From: Pontibacter sp. G13
GTDB lineage: Bacteria > Bacteroidota > Bacteroidia > J057
Assembly (NCBI RefSeq): GCF_031851795.1
Contig: NZ_CP134696.1
Coordinates: 930,001 to 994,000 of the forward strand
Reading direction: 5' to 3'
DNA length: 64,000 nucleotides
Of this stretch, positions 1 to 8,439 are shown piece by piece. Numbering within the stretch: position 1 is the first letter of the stretch; the number at the start of each line of letters is the position of its first letter. The notes below the pieces were generated by a model. That model was given only the letters and a program-made list of their open reading frames with translations. It made no database searches and was not told the DNA's origin. The position numbers and the translations under genes were made by a program.

Positions 1-1856
1 ATGGACTGCTGAGAAGCGATATCCAGATTCAGCGTACCATCCAGTCTTCGTAGCTCGCGATAAAACGGAGGCTGAACATACAGTCCCCCTGCGATCTTCA
101 AGCGGGTCTTGACACCTCCACGCTCATTCTCAGCCAGATTGACCAGCAGCTGGCCCCGAGGAGATAGCAACCACTCATCCAGCAGATCATTGTAAATTCC
201 CCGAACCCCCATCAACAGGAATGCATGGTCGGAGAGCTGCCATTCATCTTGGATGAAAGCTTTGTATTGATTGGAAGACAAGGTGATGTTCCCTCTCGTG
301 AAGCTATTCACATTGAAAGAATAGTCATTCTCATTGACGACATAGCCCGCGGAATCTGTCAGGACATATTCCTTCAAATCATCCTGGACATCTTGATGCT
401 GGAATCTCACACCGAATTGAAAGCGGTGGTTGTCGTTTTTCCCCAATACCCATCTAGCGCGGAATTGAGCGGCGTAAACCTGAGCATCCAGATAATTTCT
501 ACCAGACCTGAAAATCGATCCAATTCCCAAATCGAAGTCCGTCTCATTGAATTCTTCAGATCCAAGGTTATTGTTGACCTGCCCAAGGAGATAGCCGCCT
601 TCCAGATCAAATAGTTCACTCTCCTGTGTGCGATAGGCAGATAGGATATAATCAAATTTGACGCGGGTAGTAGGCTGATGCTCCACCATCAATGCGCCAA
701 GGGTGGTATTGTATGCGGTGATCTCGCGTCCTTCAAATCCCACGAGCAAGCGGAATGGCTGTTGGAGCGTACCAAAGGTCGTCTCCATTGTAGATGGCTC
801 TACCGAATAACGATTGCGAGTCCAAGCGACAAAGGAGGTAATCTTGAGGGGATTGGTCGGACGATACAGGGTGTCCTGCGTACCATCTCTGCGCTCTCGA
901 ATTTTCAACAGTGGCTTATTGGACTTCGGGGTGTAGGTGAACAATCCCTGATAATCGAGGAAATTACTCGAATACTCTCCATCTGTCTCAAGGGTGTTCA
1001 GGAGGTTGCCGAACGTAAATCGACGTGCTCCCATGAGATAGGTCAATTTACCCGGTTCATCTGGGCCATCCTTGAGCAGGGTACCTTCCACATGGAGATT
1101 GGTGTTGAGCAATCCAAGCTCTGCGGTAGCGGCAAATTTGGTGGGCTGACGATAGGTAATATCCAGTACGGAACTGAGCTTGTCCCCGTAATTGGCTCCG
1201 AAACCACCTGTGCTAAACTTCAAGCCTTGCGCCATGGATGGATTGGAAAACCCAAGGCCTTCCTGTTGGCCACTTCTCGCAAGGAAAGGGCGGTATATTT
1301 CAATTCCGTTGACGTAGACCAAGTTCTCGTCAAAGTTCCCACCACGGACATTATACTGAGAGGAGAATTCGCTATTGGAGGTGACGCCCGGCATACTTTT
1401 CATCAAGCCTTCGATACTCGTCACAAGTGGAACCTCTTGTACCTCTTCCATACTGATGGGAGAAATCATCATGCCCTCCCGCTCATCAATGCTTGTCGGA
1501 TCTTGCTCTCCCAAAATGTCGACCTGCTCCGTTTCGCGAACGACCATTTTGATATTCAAATCATAGGTCCGTCCCGGTGCCAGATACATTTCGCGGACTG
1601 AACGGGCGTATCCTGCGTGGGTGAAGATGATGCGATAGGTATTTTCACTGGGGAGTGTCAGGGAAAATCTCCCGTCTTCATCGGTCTGGGCCCGAAAGGA
1701 AGTTCCTTCTACTGAGATATTTACGTCCACCAAGGGCTGATTTAGGGGGGTAACCACCTTCCCGACCAATTTGGCATCCTGAGCAAATCCAGCAAACGAC
1801 AGTCCTACACACAAGCAGAGCAGCAACCATGCTGTCCGAAACGAAGCATCTTTCAT
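1..1856 (-). CDS. TonB-dependent outer membrane receptor (3' end beyond window)
   Basis: About 618 codons are visible, reading from an ATG at 1856 off the left edge, so the C-terminal barrel end is missing. The N-terminus has a signal peptide of about 24 residues ending FAGFAQ, then a carboxypeptidase-regulatory-like beta-sandwich (about residues 27-105, with the usual VGKVV...P..V.V.GT pattern), then a plug domain with SMPGV and YNVRGGNFDENLVYVNG, then beta-barrel strands. This is the standard Bacteroidota architecture for TonB-powered import across the outer membrane. No SusD partner is visible upstream, so the substrate is unknown. A canonical -7 box lies only six bases before the ATG, which suggests a leaderless mRNA. 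The plus-strand open frames over this gene are shadows. Confidence 0.93.
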   Translation of the reverse strand, partial: MKDASFRTAWLLLCLCVGLSFAGFAQDAKLVGKVVTPLNQPLVDVNISVEGTSFRAQTDEDGRFSLTLPSENTYRIIFTHAGYARSVREMYLAPGRTYDLNIKMVVRETEQVDILGEQDPTSIDEREGMMISPISMEEVQEVPLVTSIEGLMKSMPGVTSNSEFSSQYNVRGGNFDENLVYVNGIEIYRPFLARSGQQEGLGFSNPSMAQGLKFSTGGFGANYGDKLSSVLDITYRQPTKFAATAELGLLNTNLHVEGTLLKDGPDEPGKLTYLMGARRFTFGNLLNTLETDGEYSSNFLDYQGLFTYTPKSNKPLLKIRERRDGTQDTLYRPTNPLKITSFVAWTRNRYSVEPSTMETTFGTLQQPFRLLVGFEGREITAYNTTLGALMVEHQPTTRVKFDYILSAYRTQESELFDLEGGYLLGQVNNNLGSEEFNETDFDLGIGSIFRSGRNYLDAQVYAAQFRARWVLGKNDNHRFQFGVRFQHQDVQDDLKEYVLTDSAGYVVNENDYSFNVNSFTRGNITLSSNQYKAFIQDEWQLSDHAFLLMGVRGIYNDLLDEWLLSPRGQLLVNLAENERGGVKTRLKIAGGLYVQPPFYRELRRLDGTLNLDIASQQS

Positions 1857-2415
1857 ACTGACAAATATAAGGGATGTCGAATGTAACGAAAGAGAATTAT
1901 TCGTTCCCTATTTCAATTTTCCTCGGAAAAACTGGACAGATGACGGCACTTCCCGAATCATAGAAGCACTCAACTCCTTCATCCGGGCGAGCTGAGATCG
2001 ACAGACGCTTTGGTGGATGGCCTAACGCAGCGAAACCGATTTCGGCCGAATGTTCCATTTTGGGTAAAAATGCATTTGGAAGGACCTGACGCCATGGATC
2101 GCCTAGCGTTGGCATCTCCTCTGATCTGTTGGAAATTGCGGTATATCCCCCGATGTAGGGATTAGGCCCAGATATGGAGACTAGACGGGCAAATGTAACA
2201 TCCCAAGGGATATGATTTGCCAAAACCCGTCGATTTTGATTTCATTTGGTATGTAAGACAATCGGCCCCGCCTCAACATTTCCCAGCTCGACCTATTTGT
2301 TTTTTGGGTTTTCAGTTCGTTTGATTTTCGAATTTTTCAAGGACAATGGATCCATGGGGCACCTTGGGATCTTCGAATGCTCGACTTTATTGCAAACTAC
2401 TTAGGAGACACACTC
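1857..2415. other. Intergenic region between divergent genes
   Basis: Apart from the receptor promoter at 1862-1891 I see no supported feature. An open frame of 108 codons on the minus strand (1897-2223) has no signal peptide, no recognisable motif and ends on the receptor promoter. I do not call it a gene, though a small protein cannot be excluded. Confidence 0.4.
1862..1891 (-). promoter_or_regulatory. Bacteroidota-type promoter of the TonB receptor
   Basis: On the minus strand TATATTTG (1869 to 1862) matches TAnnTTTG exactly. TTTC (1891 to 1888) sits 18 bases upstream in place of TTTG. The expected transcription start, a few bases after the box, falls at or next to the ATG at 1856. Confidence 0.6.
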
Positions 2416-2790
2416 ATGAACGGGAAGAAACAGGATGGAAAGTTGACCGCAGACCTTAGCTATCTGTATGAGGTGGCTGCAGGTAATGACGCCTTTATCA
2501 GAGACATTTTGCAGATGTTCTTGTCAAACACCCCCAATGGGTTACAGGCATTGGAAGCCAGCATTACCCAACAAAACCCTGATAGGGTCAAATTCTTTGC
2601 TCAAAAATTGCGACGCCCCTTTTTGGCCCTTGGCAGAGAAGATGTCGGAGATCAGCTCGAACGGTTGGAAAGACTTGCTGCAACTGGCGTACAATCTGAC
2701 ATGATCAGAGATCTCTACGACAGCATTCAGCAGGAAGCCACCGATTGCCTTCAAGATGTACAGCTCGAACTCAATCGCATAGTCAAATAA
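2416..2790 (+). CDS. HPt-like four-helix protein lacking the phospho-accepting histidine
   Basis: A 124-residue protein if started at the ATG at 2416, chosen because AGGAG lies 8-12 bases upstream; an upstream in-frame ATG at 2377 would add 13 residues. The pattern is that of a histidine phosphotransfer domain: DLSYLYEVAAGNDAFIRDILQMFLSNTP, then LEASITQQNPDRV, then the helix where HPt proteins carry AHxLKGSSxxxG. Here that helix reads FFAQKLRRPFLALG, so the phospho-accepting His is replaced by Gln. The C-terminal helix LEELE-like segment (QLERLERLA) follows. It may be a binding-only HPt relative. It is a lone gene with its own terminator, and no hybrid kinase is nearby. The family assignment is by pattern only. 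Confidence 0.6.
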   Translation: MNGKKQDGKLTADLSYLYEVAAGNDAFIRDILQMFLSNTPNGLQALEASITQQNPDRVKFFAQKLRRPFLALGREDVGDQLERLERLAATGVQSDMIRDLYDSIQQEATDCLQDVQLELNRIVK

Positions 2791-2806
2791 AGACTCCAGA
2801 TGCCAA

Positions 2807-2840
2807 AAAGCCCGTCAATCTTCATGGATTGACGGGCTTT
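2807..2840. terminator. Bidirectional terminator hairpin
   Basis: Perfect 14-bp stem (2807-2820 with 2827-2840, arms aaagcccgtcaatc and its complement) and a 6-base loop. T-rich sequence follows on plus and five T follow on minus, so it can serve both the HPt-like gene and the convergent MerR gene. Confidence 0.8.
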
Positions 2841-2907
2841 CTATTTTGAAGCGAGAACACTTTACGATACCTGTCCTGAGTCAGTTTTACAAACTCAGAT
2901 GGCGACC

Positions 2908-3804
2908 TTAATTGCTGGAAATTCCCAGCTGGTCCACGTAGGAAATAAATCCCGCCACAGTCTTGAATACCTGAGCGTGTTCAGGGAAAGAATCTTTTGA
3001 AAGCAAAGCCTGATAACCAGAGATCAAGAGCTTCACCTTGCCTACATATCCTTCCAGATCTGACAGATACTGCGGAACATCCTCTGGCCCGGGATAAGTC
3101 GTAAAAATACTCATCATGTAATCGGGCTCGTGCACTTCACATATACTGGGAAGGTTGTCCAATGGAAGGTTGGGTCCAAGATAAATGACCCGGTGACCAC
3201 GAGACCTTAGAAGATAGGCTGCAAACAGAAGGGAAATTTCATGCATTTCCCCCTCAGGAAGAAACAAGATGAAAGTCTTGGTCGCAGGAGTGAAGTGCTT
3301 GACCTGGCCGTCAATCGCTACCACTACCTTCTGGCGAATCAAACTAGACACGAAATGCTCATGCGCTGGGTTGATGCTCCCGGTCTGCCACAAAATTCCA
3401 ATTTCTCCCAAGAAGGGGTACACGATCTCCATCATAGTTCGCTCAAAACCGAACTGGAGAGTGTTGGTCGCTAGAATTTTCTCAAAACGGTCCTCGTCCA
3501 AATGGACCATGGCCAGAATCAACATCTGAACCTGGTTGGGAAATTCCAGATTGGTCTCTCCCAGAGACTTGACAGCCTCCTGTATCTCCACACGCGACAT
3601 CTTGGCGATCCGGGAGATTTTCATCCCGTTTCGATTGAGATAAGCCACGTTCATAATATGCTTCAGATCCTCGTCATCATAGTACCGGATATTCGTATCG
3701 GTACGTTTGGGTTCAACTACGCCGTGACGTTGTTCCCAAATTCTCAGGGTATGAGCTTTGATACCCGAGAGATGCTCCAGATCCTTAATGAAATATCTTC
3801 CCAA
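2908..3804 (-). CDS. MerR-family regulator with cobalamin-binding-like domain (CarH/LitR-like)
   Basis: 298 residues. The start is TTG at 3804: an in-frame TGA lies eight codons upstream, and the resulting N-terminus (GRYFIKDLEHLSGI) matches how this family begins. Residues 1-75 form a MerR winged helix (HTLRIWEQRHG, IRYYDDEDL). Residues 90-170 resemble the B12-binding cap, and residues 175-290 the Rossmann B12 domain. The CarH light-sensor signature W-x9-E-H is present (W139, E149, H150). The lower-ligand motif DxHxxG reads E186-M-H188-E-I-S, so the His is kept but Asp and Gly are changed. The residue after W139 is Gln; in Thermus CarH this neighbour is the upper-ligand His. Likely a transcriptional repressor. 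Whether it still binds cobalamin is open, and no carotenoid or photolyase gene is adjacent. Confidence 0.85.
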   Translation of the reverse strand: MGRYFIKDLEHLSGIKAHTLRIWEQRHGVVEPKRTDTNIRYYDDEDLKHIMNVAYLNRNGMKISRIAKMSRVEIQEAVKSLGETNLEFPNQVQMLILAMVHLDEDRFEKILATNTLQFGFERTMMEIVYPFLGEIGILWQTGSINPAHEHFVSSLIRQKVVVAIDGQVKHFTPATKTFILFLPEGEMHEISLLFAAYLLRSRGHRVIYLGPNLPLDNLPSICEVHEPDYMMSIFTTYPGPEDVPQYLSDLEGYVGKVKLLISGYQALLSKDSFPEHAQVFKTVAGFISYVDQLGISSN

Positions 3805-3850
3805 GGTGTTGGTATTAAATCCTCACTCCAAAAGTTGTTTAACCAATATA

Positions 3851-3858
3851 CAAAGTTA
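3851..3858 (-). promoter_or_regulatory. Candidate -7 box of the MerR-type regulator
   Basis: TAACTTTG on the minus strand fits TAnnTTTG and lies about 47 bases before the TTG start. No good TTTG is found at the expected distance upstream, so the call is tentative. Confidence 0.35.
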
Positions 3859-4184
3859 ATCAACAATACGTTACAATCCCACACATGAACTCAACCCAAT
3901 TTCGGGTAGATTGTTTTCATTCTCAGAATAATTTGTTCGTTTTTTTCTTAAAAATGTACGGATCACCTATCCAATCCCTCAAAATCAAACAATTCGCTTT
4001 TCAGCCACTATACGCAAAATATCGCAATCAACCCTATCAGGCCAATTTTTTGACAATCTTTCAAACCTTTTCCATCCATTGATCAAACATGGGTTTTTTG
4101 GTAAATTGAATGCGTGAAGAATCAGAGGTCTACCCAGATATTTTCTGTTTAATTTTTTCCACACGCCCATAAACACCTCCCAGC
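3859..4184. other. AT-rich intergenic region
   Basis: This gap separates two divergently transcribed genes. It is AT-rich and shows no open frame with protein-like features, no RNA gene and no strong inverted repeat that I can see. Confidence 0.4.
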
Positions 4185-5231
4185 ATGGCACCTTTCCCCA
4201 TTAGACTCCTCCTCATCGCTGCACTGCCCATCTTGTGGTTGGGCTGCGGAGGCGACAAAACTTCTCATAGCCAACCTTTTGCGGAAGCAGAAACCACAGT
4301 CTCGACCCAAGCGCCTCAGGCAGTGAATGCCCATGACAAAATCTTGATGCAGCTTGAGAGCTATTATCAAGATGTCAGTGTGGAACAAGTAGAACCATCC
4401 GCCTATTTTGCCCCAGTGGTGGAGCGATTCTTCCAAGCGGAACAAATAACGCCCGCCGAAATCCGAGAGAGTCTTGAGCAAGGATACCAGCACCACCACG
4501 CCCGCGTCATTGCACTGGATCGTCAAAGCCTGACCATCGAAGAGCTTCCCAATGGAAATCACCTCGCGAGATTCTCAGGCGTTTCTGCTCATCAGGCCAC
4601 TCCAGATTCAGATTGGGAGCGAAAACCCTTTCAGAACGAAATCGTCTTCAATCCGGAATTCCAGTTCATCTCCTACCAAGCCATAGAATCTGCGACACGA
4701 GGCATGCCGGCAGCAGATGCCGTTGAAGCCCCTATGGTGGAAATGAGAGCGCCAAGTTTGGTGGATCAATTGCGGGCAGGAATCTGGGAACAAACGGATT
4801 GGATTCACCCGGAATTGGGATTCTTCTTGCTTGAAAAACCCGGTGCCATTCCCATTTGCCGCCATCTGACTTCCCTCACAGGCATTCCTGAAGAACTACC
4901 GTGGACTGCAGCGGGAATCAAGTTCAGCGAGCAGGAGATCGCCTGGGAAGCCCTACCGACCTTCGATTGCAGGAATCAATTCTCTAAGTCTGGCGTATTT
5001 GGCGCGGAGCTATCCCAACCCATTTCCGACATCACAGATTTGGTCCGAGAACCGATCGATCCTGAAGCCCGAATAGACCCCAAATTGATCGAACTGGCCA
5101 ACAAAATCGACCAACTCGCTCAAGTACAGATCATTGACACAAAGGCAGAAGCTTCACTTATTCTAGGTGCGATTGACGGAAAATGGTACTTATTGGCGGT
5201 AGACTTGGGGAGTTATGACTGTTCTGCATAG
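4185..5231 (+). CDS. Predicted lipoprotein of unknown function
   Basis: 348 residues. The N-terminus is a lipoprotein signal peptide with hydrophobic run LLLIAALPILWLG and the modified Cys at residue 21 (WLGC). The mature part starts with a low-complexity, Thr/Ala/Gln-rich linker to about residue 50. A soluble domain follows, with Cys pairs near its middle (FDCRNQF, PICRHL) and a C-terminus reading WYLLAVDLGSYDCSA. I do not recognise the family. It stands alone between the divergent MerR gene and the M16 peptidase and probably resides in the envelope. Confidence 0.75.
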   Translation: MAPFPIRLLLIAALPILWLGCGGDKTSHSQPFAEAETTVSTQAPQAVNAHDKILMQLESYYQDVSVEQVEPSAYFAPVVERFFQAEQITPAEIRESLEQGYQHHHARVIALDRQSLTIEELPNGNHLARFSGVSAHQATPDSDWERKPFQNEIVFNPEFQFISYQAIESATRGMPAADAVEAPMVEMRAPSLVDQLRAGIWEQTDWIHPELGFFLLEKPGAIPICRHLTSLTGIPEELPWTAAGIKFSEQEIAWEALPTFDCRNQFSKSGVFGAELSQPISDITDLVREPIDPEARIDPKLIELANKIDQLAQVQIIDTKAEASLILGAIDGKWYLLAVDLGSYDCSA

Positions 5232-5274
5232 ATCAAAAATTGCCATAACTGTGTAACAAAGCGAACTTCACAGA

Positions 5275-5306
5275 TTTGCGACAGTTATCCGTACCAGATA
5301 ATTTTC
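5275..5306 (+). promoter_or_regulatory. Promoter of the M16 peptidase gene
   Basis: TTTG at 5275-5278, 20 bases, then TAATTTTC at 5299-5306 (one mismatch to TAnnTTTG). This predicts a start near 5310 and a leader of about 38 bases. Confidence 0.5.
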
Positions 5307-5347
5307 GAGCTTTTTAGAACCCAGACATCTTAGACCTAAGCTAAACG

Positions 5348-8245
5348 ATGATGTTTCAGACACCCATCAGGGGGCTGATCGCCTGTTCTGTCTTCGCTAT
5401 CGCACTCGGTTGCAAAGGCACCAAGGAGACAGCCAATGCTAACGCTACCACCCCTACCACCCCTCCTGCCACGGAATCTGTCGTTGCTACAGATCCCATG
5501 TCCGGAGAAATTCCATTTGACCCGGAGACCCGCACAGGCACCCTGCCCAACGGCATGCGCTACTACGTGCGTTACAACGCAAAACCTGAAAACTACGCAG
5601 AGCTCCGCTTGGCACTTGATGCGGGCTCCATGCAAGAATCTGACAACCAGCTTGGATTGGCGCACTTTGTAGAACACATGTGCTTCAACGGGACCGAGCA
5701 TTTCCCCAAAAGCGCACTCGTAGACTACCTAGAGGGAATCGGAACCAAATTCGGCGCTCACCTCAATGCCTATACCAGCTTTGACGAGACCGTCTATATG
5801 CTTCGTGTCCCCACTGACAACGAGGAACAATTCGACAAAGGATTGTTGATTCTCGAAGACTGGGCACACAATGTATCATTCGAAGGAGAAGAGATCGATA
5901 AAGAACGAGGCGTAGTCATCGAGGAATGGCGTACCCGCTTGGGGGCGCAATCTCGAATCATGAAGAAAACCCTCCCCAAAGAATACTACCAGTCCCGCTA
6001 TGTAGATCGCTTGCCGATTGGGGACACCGAGATTCTTGAGACATTTCCTTATGATACGCTCCGCCAATTCTACCAAGACTGGTATCGCCCTGACCTCATG
6101 GCCATCGTTGCAGTCGGAGATTTTGATGTAGACAAGGTTGAAGCGCAGATCAAAGCGCAGTTTGGCGCGATTCCCGGTGTTGAGAATCCTCGCGAGAAGA
6201 AGCTCTACCCACTACCTGACCATGAAGAGACGTTGGTTGCGATTGCAGCGGATGACGAAGCATCCTTCAACCGTCTTCAGATCATGTACAAGCACCCTAA
6301 GCGTGAATACAAGGATCTGGCTACCTACCGCAAAGGCATGATCGACCGCCTTTGCAGCCGAATGATCGATTCGCGTCTGGAAGAGATTATGCAACAGGAA
6401 AACCCTCCATTTACCTATGCATGGAGTGGATACGGAGACATGACTCGTACCAAAGATGCATACCAGGCGGGAGCAATCGTAGGAGAAGGCGGATTCCCTC
6501 GCGGGCTTGAGACTATCCTGACCGAACATGAACGTGCTGTACGATATGGCTTTACCGGAACCGAGCTTGAACGTGCCAAGAAGTCCATTCTCACGGGCCT
6601 CGAAAAGCAATTTCGCGAGAAAGACAAGCTCGAATCCGCTCGGATTGTCATGCGATACGTCTATCACTTCTTGGAGCAATCTCCTGTTCCCGGTATCGAA
6701 AACACGCTCAGCCTCTACCAAGAGACCCTACCGGGCATCACCTTGGATGAGGTCAATGAAGCCTTCAAAAGCTACATCACCGAGGAAAATCGAGTGGTGG
6801 TCATGACCGGAAACGAGCAGGGAGGAAATACCTTGCCCAAAGAAGAAGAAGTTAAATCTATCTTGACTGGAATCGCAAGTGCTGAAATTGAACCTTATGT
6901 AGACAATGTGGCTTCTGGCCCATTGATGGAAACCATCCCTACCGCTGGTGCGGTCACTGATGCCAAGGTCATCGAGGAAATCGAGGTGACAGAATGGACC
7001 CTCAGCAATGGCGTCAAGGTGATCATCAAGCCGACTGAATTCAAGAATGACGAGATCATGATGCGTGCCATGAGCCCCGGTGGAACTTCCCTCTATGGAG
7101 ACGAAGACTACCAATCCGCTCAATTCGCAGTGGATATCATCGAAGCTTCTGGCCTGGCCAATTTCGATCTCGTTCAGTTGGAAAAATACCTCTCCGACAA
7201 AGTGTTGGGCGTTTCTCCATATATCGGGGAACTGGAAGAAGGATTCAGAGGAAGCTGTTCTCCTCAGGACTTGGAGACATTCCTCCAAATCGTCAACCTG
7301 TACTTCACCCAGCCTCGCAAGGATGAAACTGCCTTCAATGCAATGATGGCCAAGAACCGTGCGCTGTTCAGCAACTTGCTGACGAACCCTGACTATTGGT
7401 TCCAGAGCGAAATGCTCAAATACCTCTATGACGGCAATCCACGTCGGAAATTCTTGCCTACCGAGGAAGACCTCGCCAGCGTATCTCTGGATCGCGCCTT
7501 CGAGATTTACCAAGAACGCTTTGCCGATGCGAGCGACTTCACCTTTGTATTTGTCGGAAATGTGGATGAAGCGACCTTCAAGCCCTTGGTGGAAACCTAC
7601 TTGGGAAGCCTTCCTAGCTTGAACCGTGAGGAAAACTGGAAAGACTTGAACATTACAGCCAAGGAAGGGCCATTCACCGAGAAAATGTATAAAGGCCGCG
7701 AGCCCAAAGCTCAGGTGCGCATGTCCTTCTCCGGCGACTTCGAATGGGATCTCAAAAAGCGTTACCAAATGACTTCCGCAGTTTCCGTGCTGCGAATCAT
7801 GATGCGTGAATCCATGCGTGAGGACAAAGGAGGCGTATATGGGGTTGGCGCGAGAGGTTCTGCCAGCCGCGATCCCAAAAGCCGATACAATGTCAGCATC
7901 CAGTTCACTTGTTCTCCGGACAATGCAGACCTGCTGATGGAAACAGCCTTGAATGACGTCAAGACGCTTCAGGAAGAAGGGCCTACCGAGCAGAATATGC
8001 AGAAGGTCAAGGAAACCCAGCGCAAAGACCTTCAACTCGGGATGCAGCAAAACGGATACTGGATGAGCCGTCTGATGTTTGACTACAAATACGGACGCGA
8101 CCCTCGTACCCTCCTCAACCAAATGGAAGCAATCGACGCACTGACTGCCGAGGAAGTGCAAGCTGCGGCCAAGGCTTACATGAACCTGGAGGAAGTAGCC
8201 AAATTCGTGCTATTGCCAGAAACCGATTCTGAGACAGATCGATAG
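5348..8245 (+). CDS. M16 family zinc metallopeptidase, lipoprotein
   Basis: 965 residues. A lipoprotein signal peptide (ALGC, Cys22) and a Thr/Ala/Pro-rich linker precede two M16 repeats. The first repeat holds the inverted zinc motif HFVEH at 106-110 and the downstream acidic cluster KERGVVIEE (about 185-193) that supplies the third ligand. The second half (about 520-960) is a related M16 domain without HxxEH, as usual for the non-catalytic half, with RMSFSGDFEW and a VYGVGARGSAS segment. The length fits the Bacteroidota pitrilysin-like type, which degrades peptides in the envelope. ATG codons at 5348 and 5351 are both possible. The gene is monocistronic: own promoter at 5275 and terminator at 8271. 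Confidence 0.93.
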   Translation: MMFQTPIRGLIACSVFAIALGCKGTKETANANATTPTTPPATESVVATDPMSGEIPFDPETRTGTLPNGMRYYVRYNAKPENYAELRLALDAGSMQESDNQLGLAHFVEHMCFNGTEHFPKSALVDYLEGIGTKFGAHLNAYTSFDETVYMLRVPTDNEEQFDKGLLILEDWAHNVSFEGEEIDKERGVVIEEWRTRLGAQSRIMKKTLPKEYYQSRYVDRLPIGDTEILETFPYDTLRQFYQDWYRPDLMAIVAVGDFDVDKVEAQIKAQFGAIPGVENPREKKLYPLPDHEETLVAIAADDEASFNRLQIMYKHPKREYKDLATYRKGMIDRLCSRMIDSRLEEIMQQENPPFTYAWSGYGDMTRTKDAYQAGAIVGEGGFPRGLETILTEHERAVRYGFTGTELERAKKSILTGLEKQFREKDKLESARIVMRYVYHFLEQSPVPGIENTLSLYQETLPGITLDEVNEAFKSYITEENRVVVMTGNEQGGNTLPKEEEVKSILTGIASAEIEPYVDNVASGPLMETIPTAGAVTDAKVIEEIEVTEWTLSNGVKVIIKPTEFKNDEIMMRAMSPGGTSLYGDEDYQSAQFAVDIIEASGLANFDLVQLEKYLSDKVLGVSPYIGELEEGFRGSCSPQDLETFLQIVNLYFTQPRKDETAFNAMMAKNRALFSNLLTNPDYWFQSEMLKYLYDGNPRRKFLPTEEDLASVSLDRAFEIYQERFADASDFTFVFVGNVDEATFKPLVETYLGSLPSLNREENWKDLNITAKEGPFTEKMYKGREPKAQVRMSFSGDFEWDLKKRYQMTSAVSVLRIMMRESMREDKGGVYGVGARGSASRDPKSRYNVSIQFTCSPDNADLLMETALNDVKTLQEEGPTEQNMQKVKETQRKDLQLGMQQNGYWMSRLMFDYKYGRDPRTLLNQMEAIDALTAEEVQAAAKAYMNLEEVAKFVLLPETDSETDR

Positions 8246-8270
8246 GCATCCGCCTAAATGACTATAGGAA

Positions 8271-8299
8271 GGGTGGCCCAATCCGGCCACCCTTTTTTT
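8271..8299 (+). terminator. Rho-independent terminator
   Basis: Stem gggtggcc/ggccaccc (8271-8278 and 8285-8292), six-base loop, then seven T. Confidence 0.9.
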
Positions 8300-8340
8300 G
8301 TGCCTTCTCTCCAAACCTATCCTTGAGTCGAATCGCCCAA

Positions 8341-8373
8341 TTAGGGCTTTTCGTTCCTTCCCAAAAGCCCTAA
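8341..8373. repeat. 11-bp inverted repeat upstream of the oxidoreductase
   Basis: TTAGGGCTTTT (8341-8351) and AAAAGCCCTAA (8363-8373) can form a hairpin with an 11-base loop. It lies 67 bases before the acuI-like start, so it may be a leader structure, or a second terminator for the M16 gene. There is no T-run after it. Confidence 0.5.
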
Positions 8374-8439
8374 CTTGCTGTTTAAAGGAATTAGGGAACC
8401 CTTCCCATTCTGACCGTAAGCATTCAATCACTCGCCCAC

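Noticed and set aside
678-1601. 307-codon plus-strand frame
   Set aside because: It is antisense to the TonB-dependent receptor, which has full family motifs on the minus strand; the plus frame has none.
1897-2223. 108-codon minus-strand frame upstream of the receptor
   Set aside because: No signal peptide or motif; it ends close to the receptor promoter. Not supported as a gene, though not excluded.
6728-8161. 477-codon minus-strand frame
   Set aside because: It is antisense to the M16 peptidase gene; no family features.
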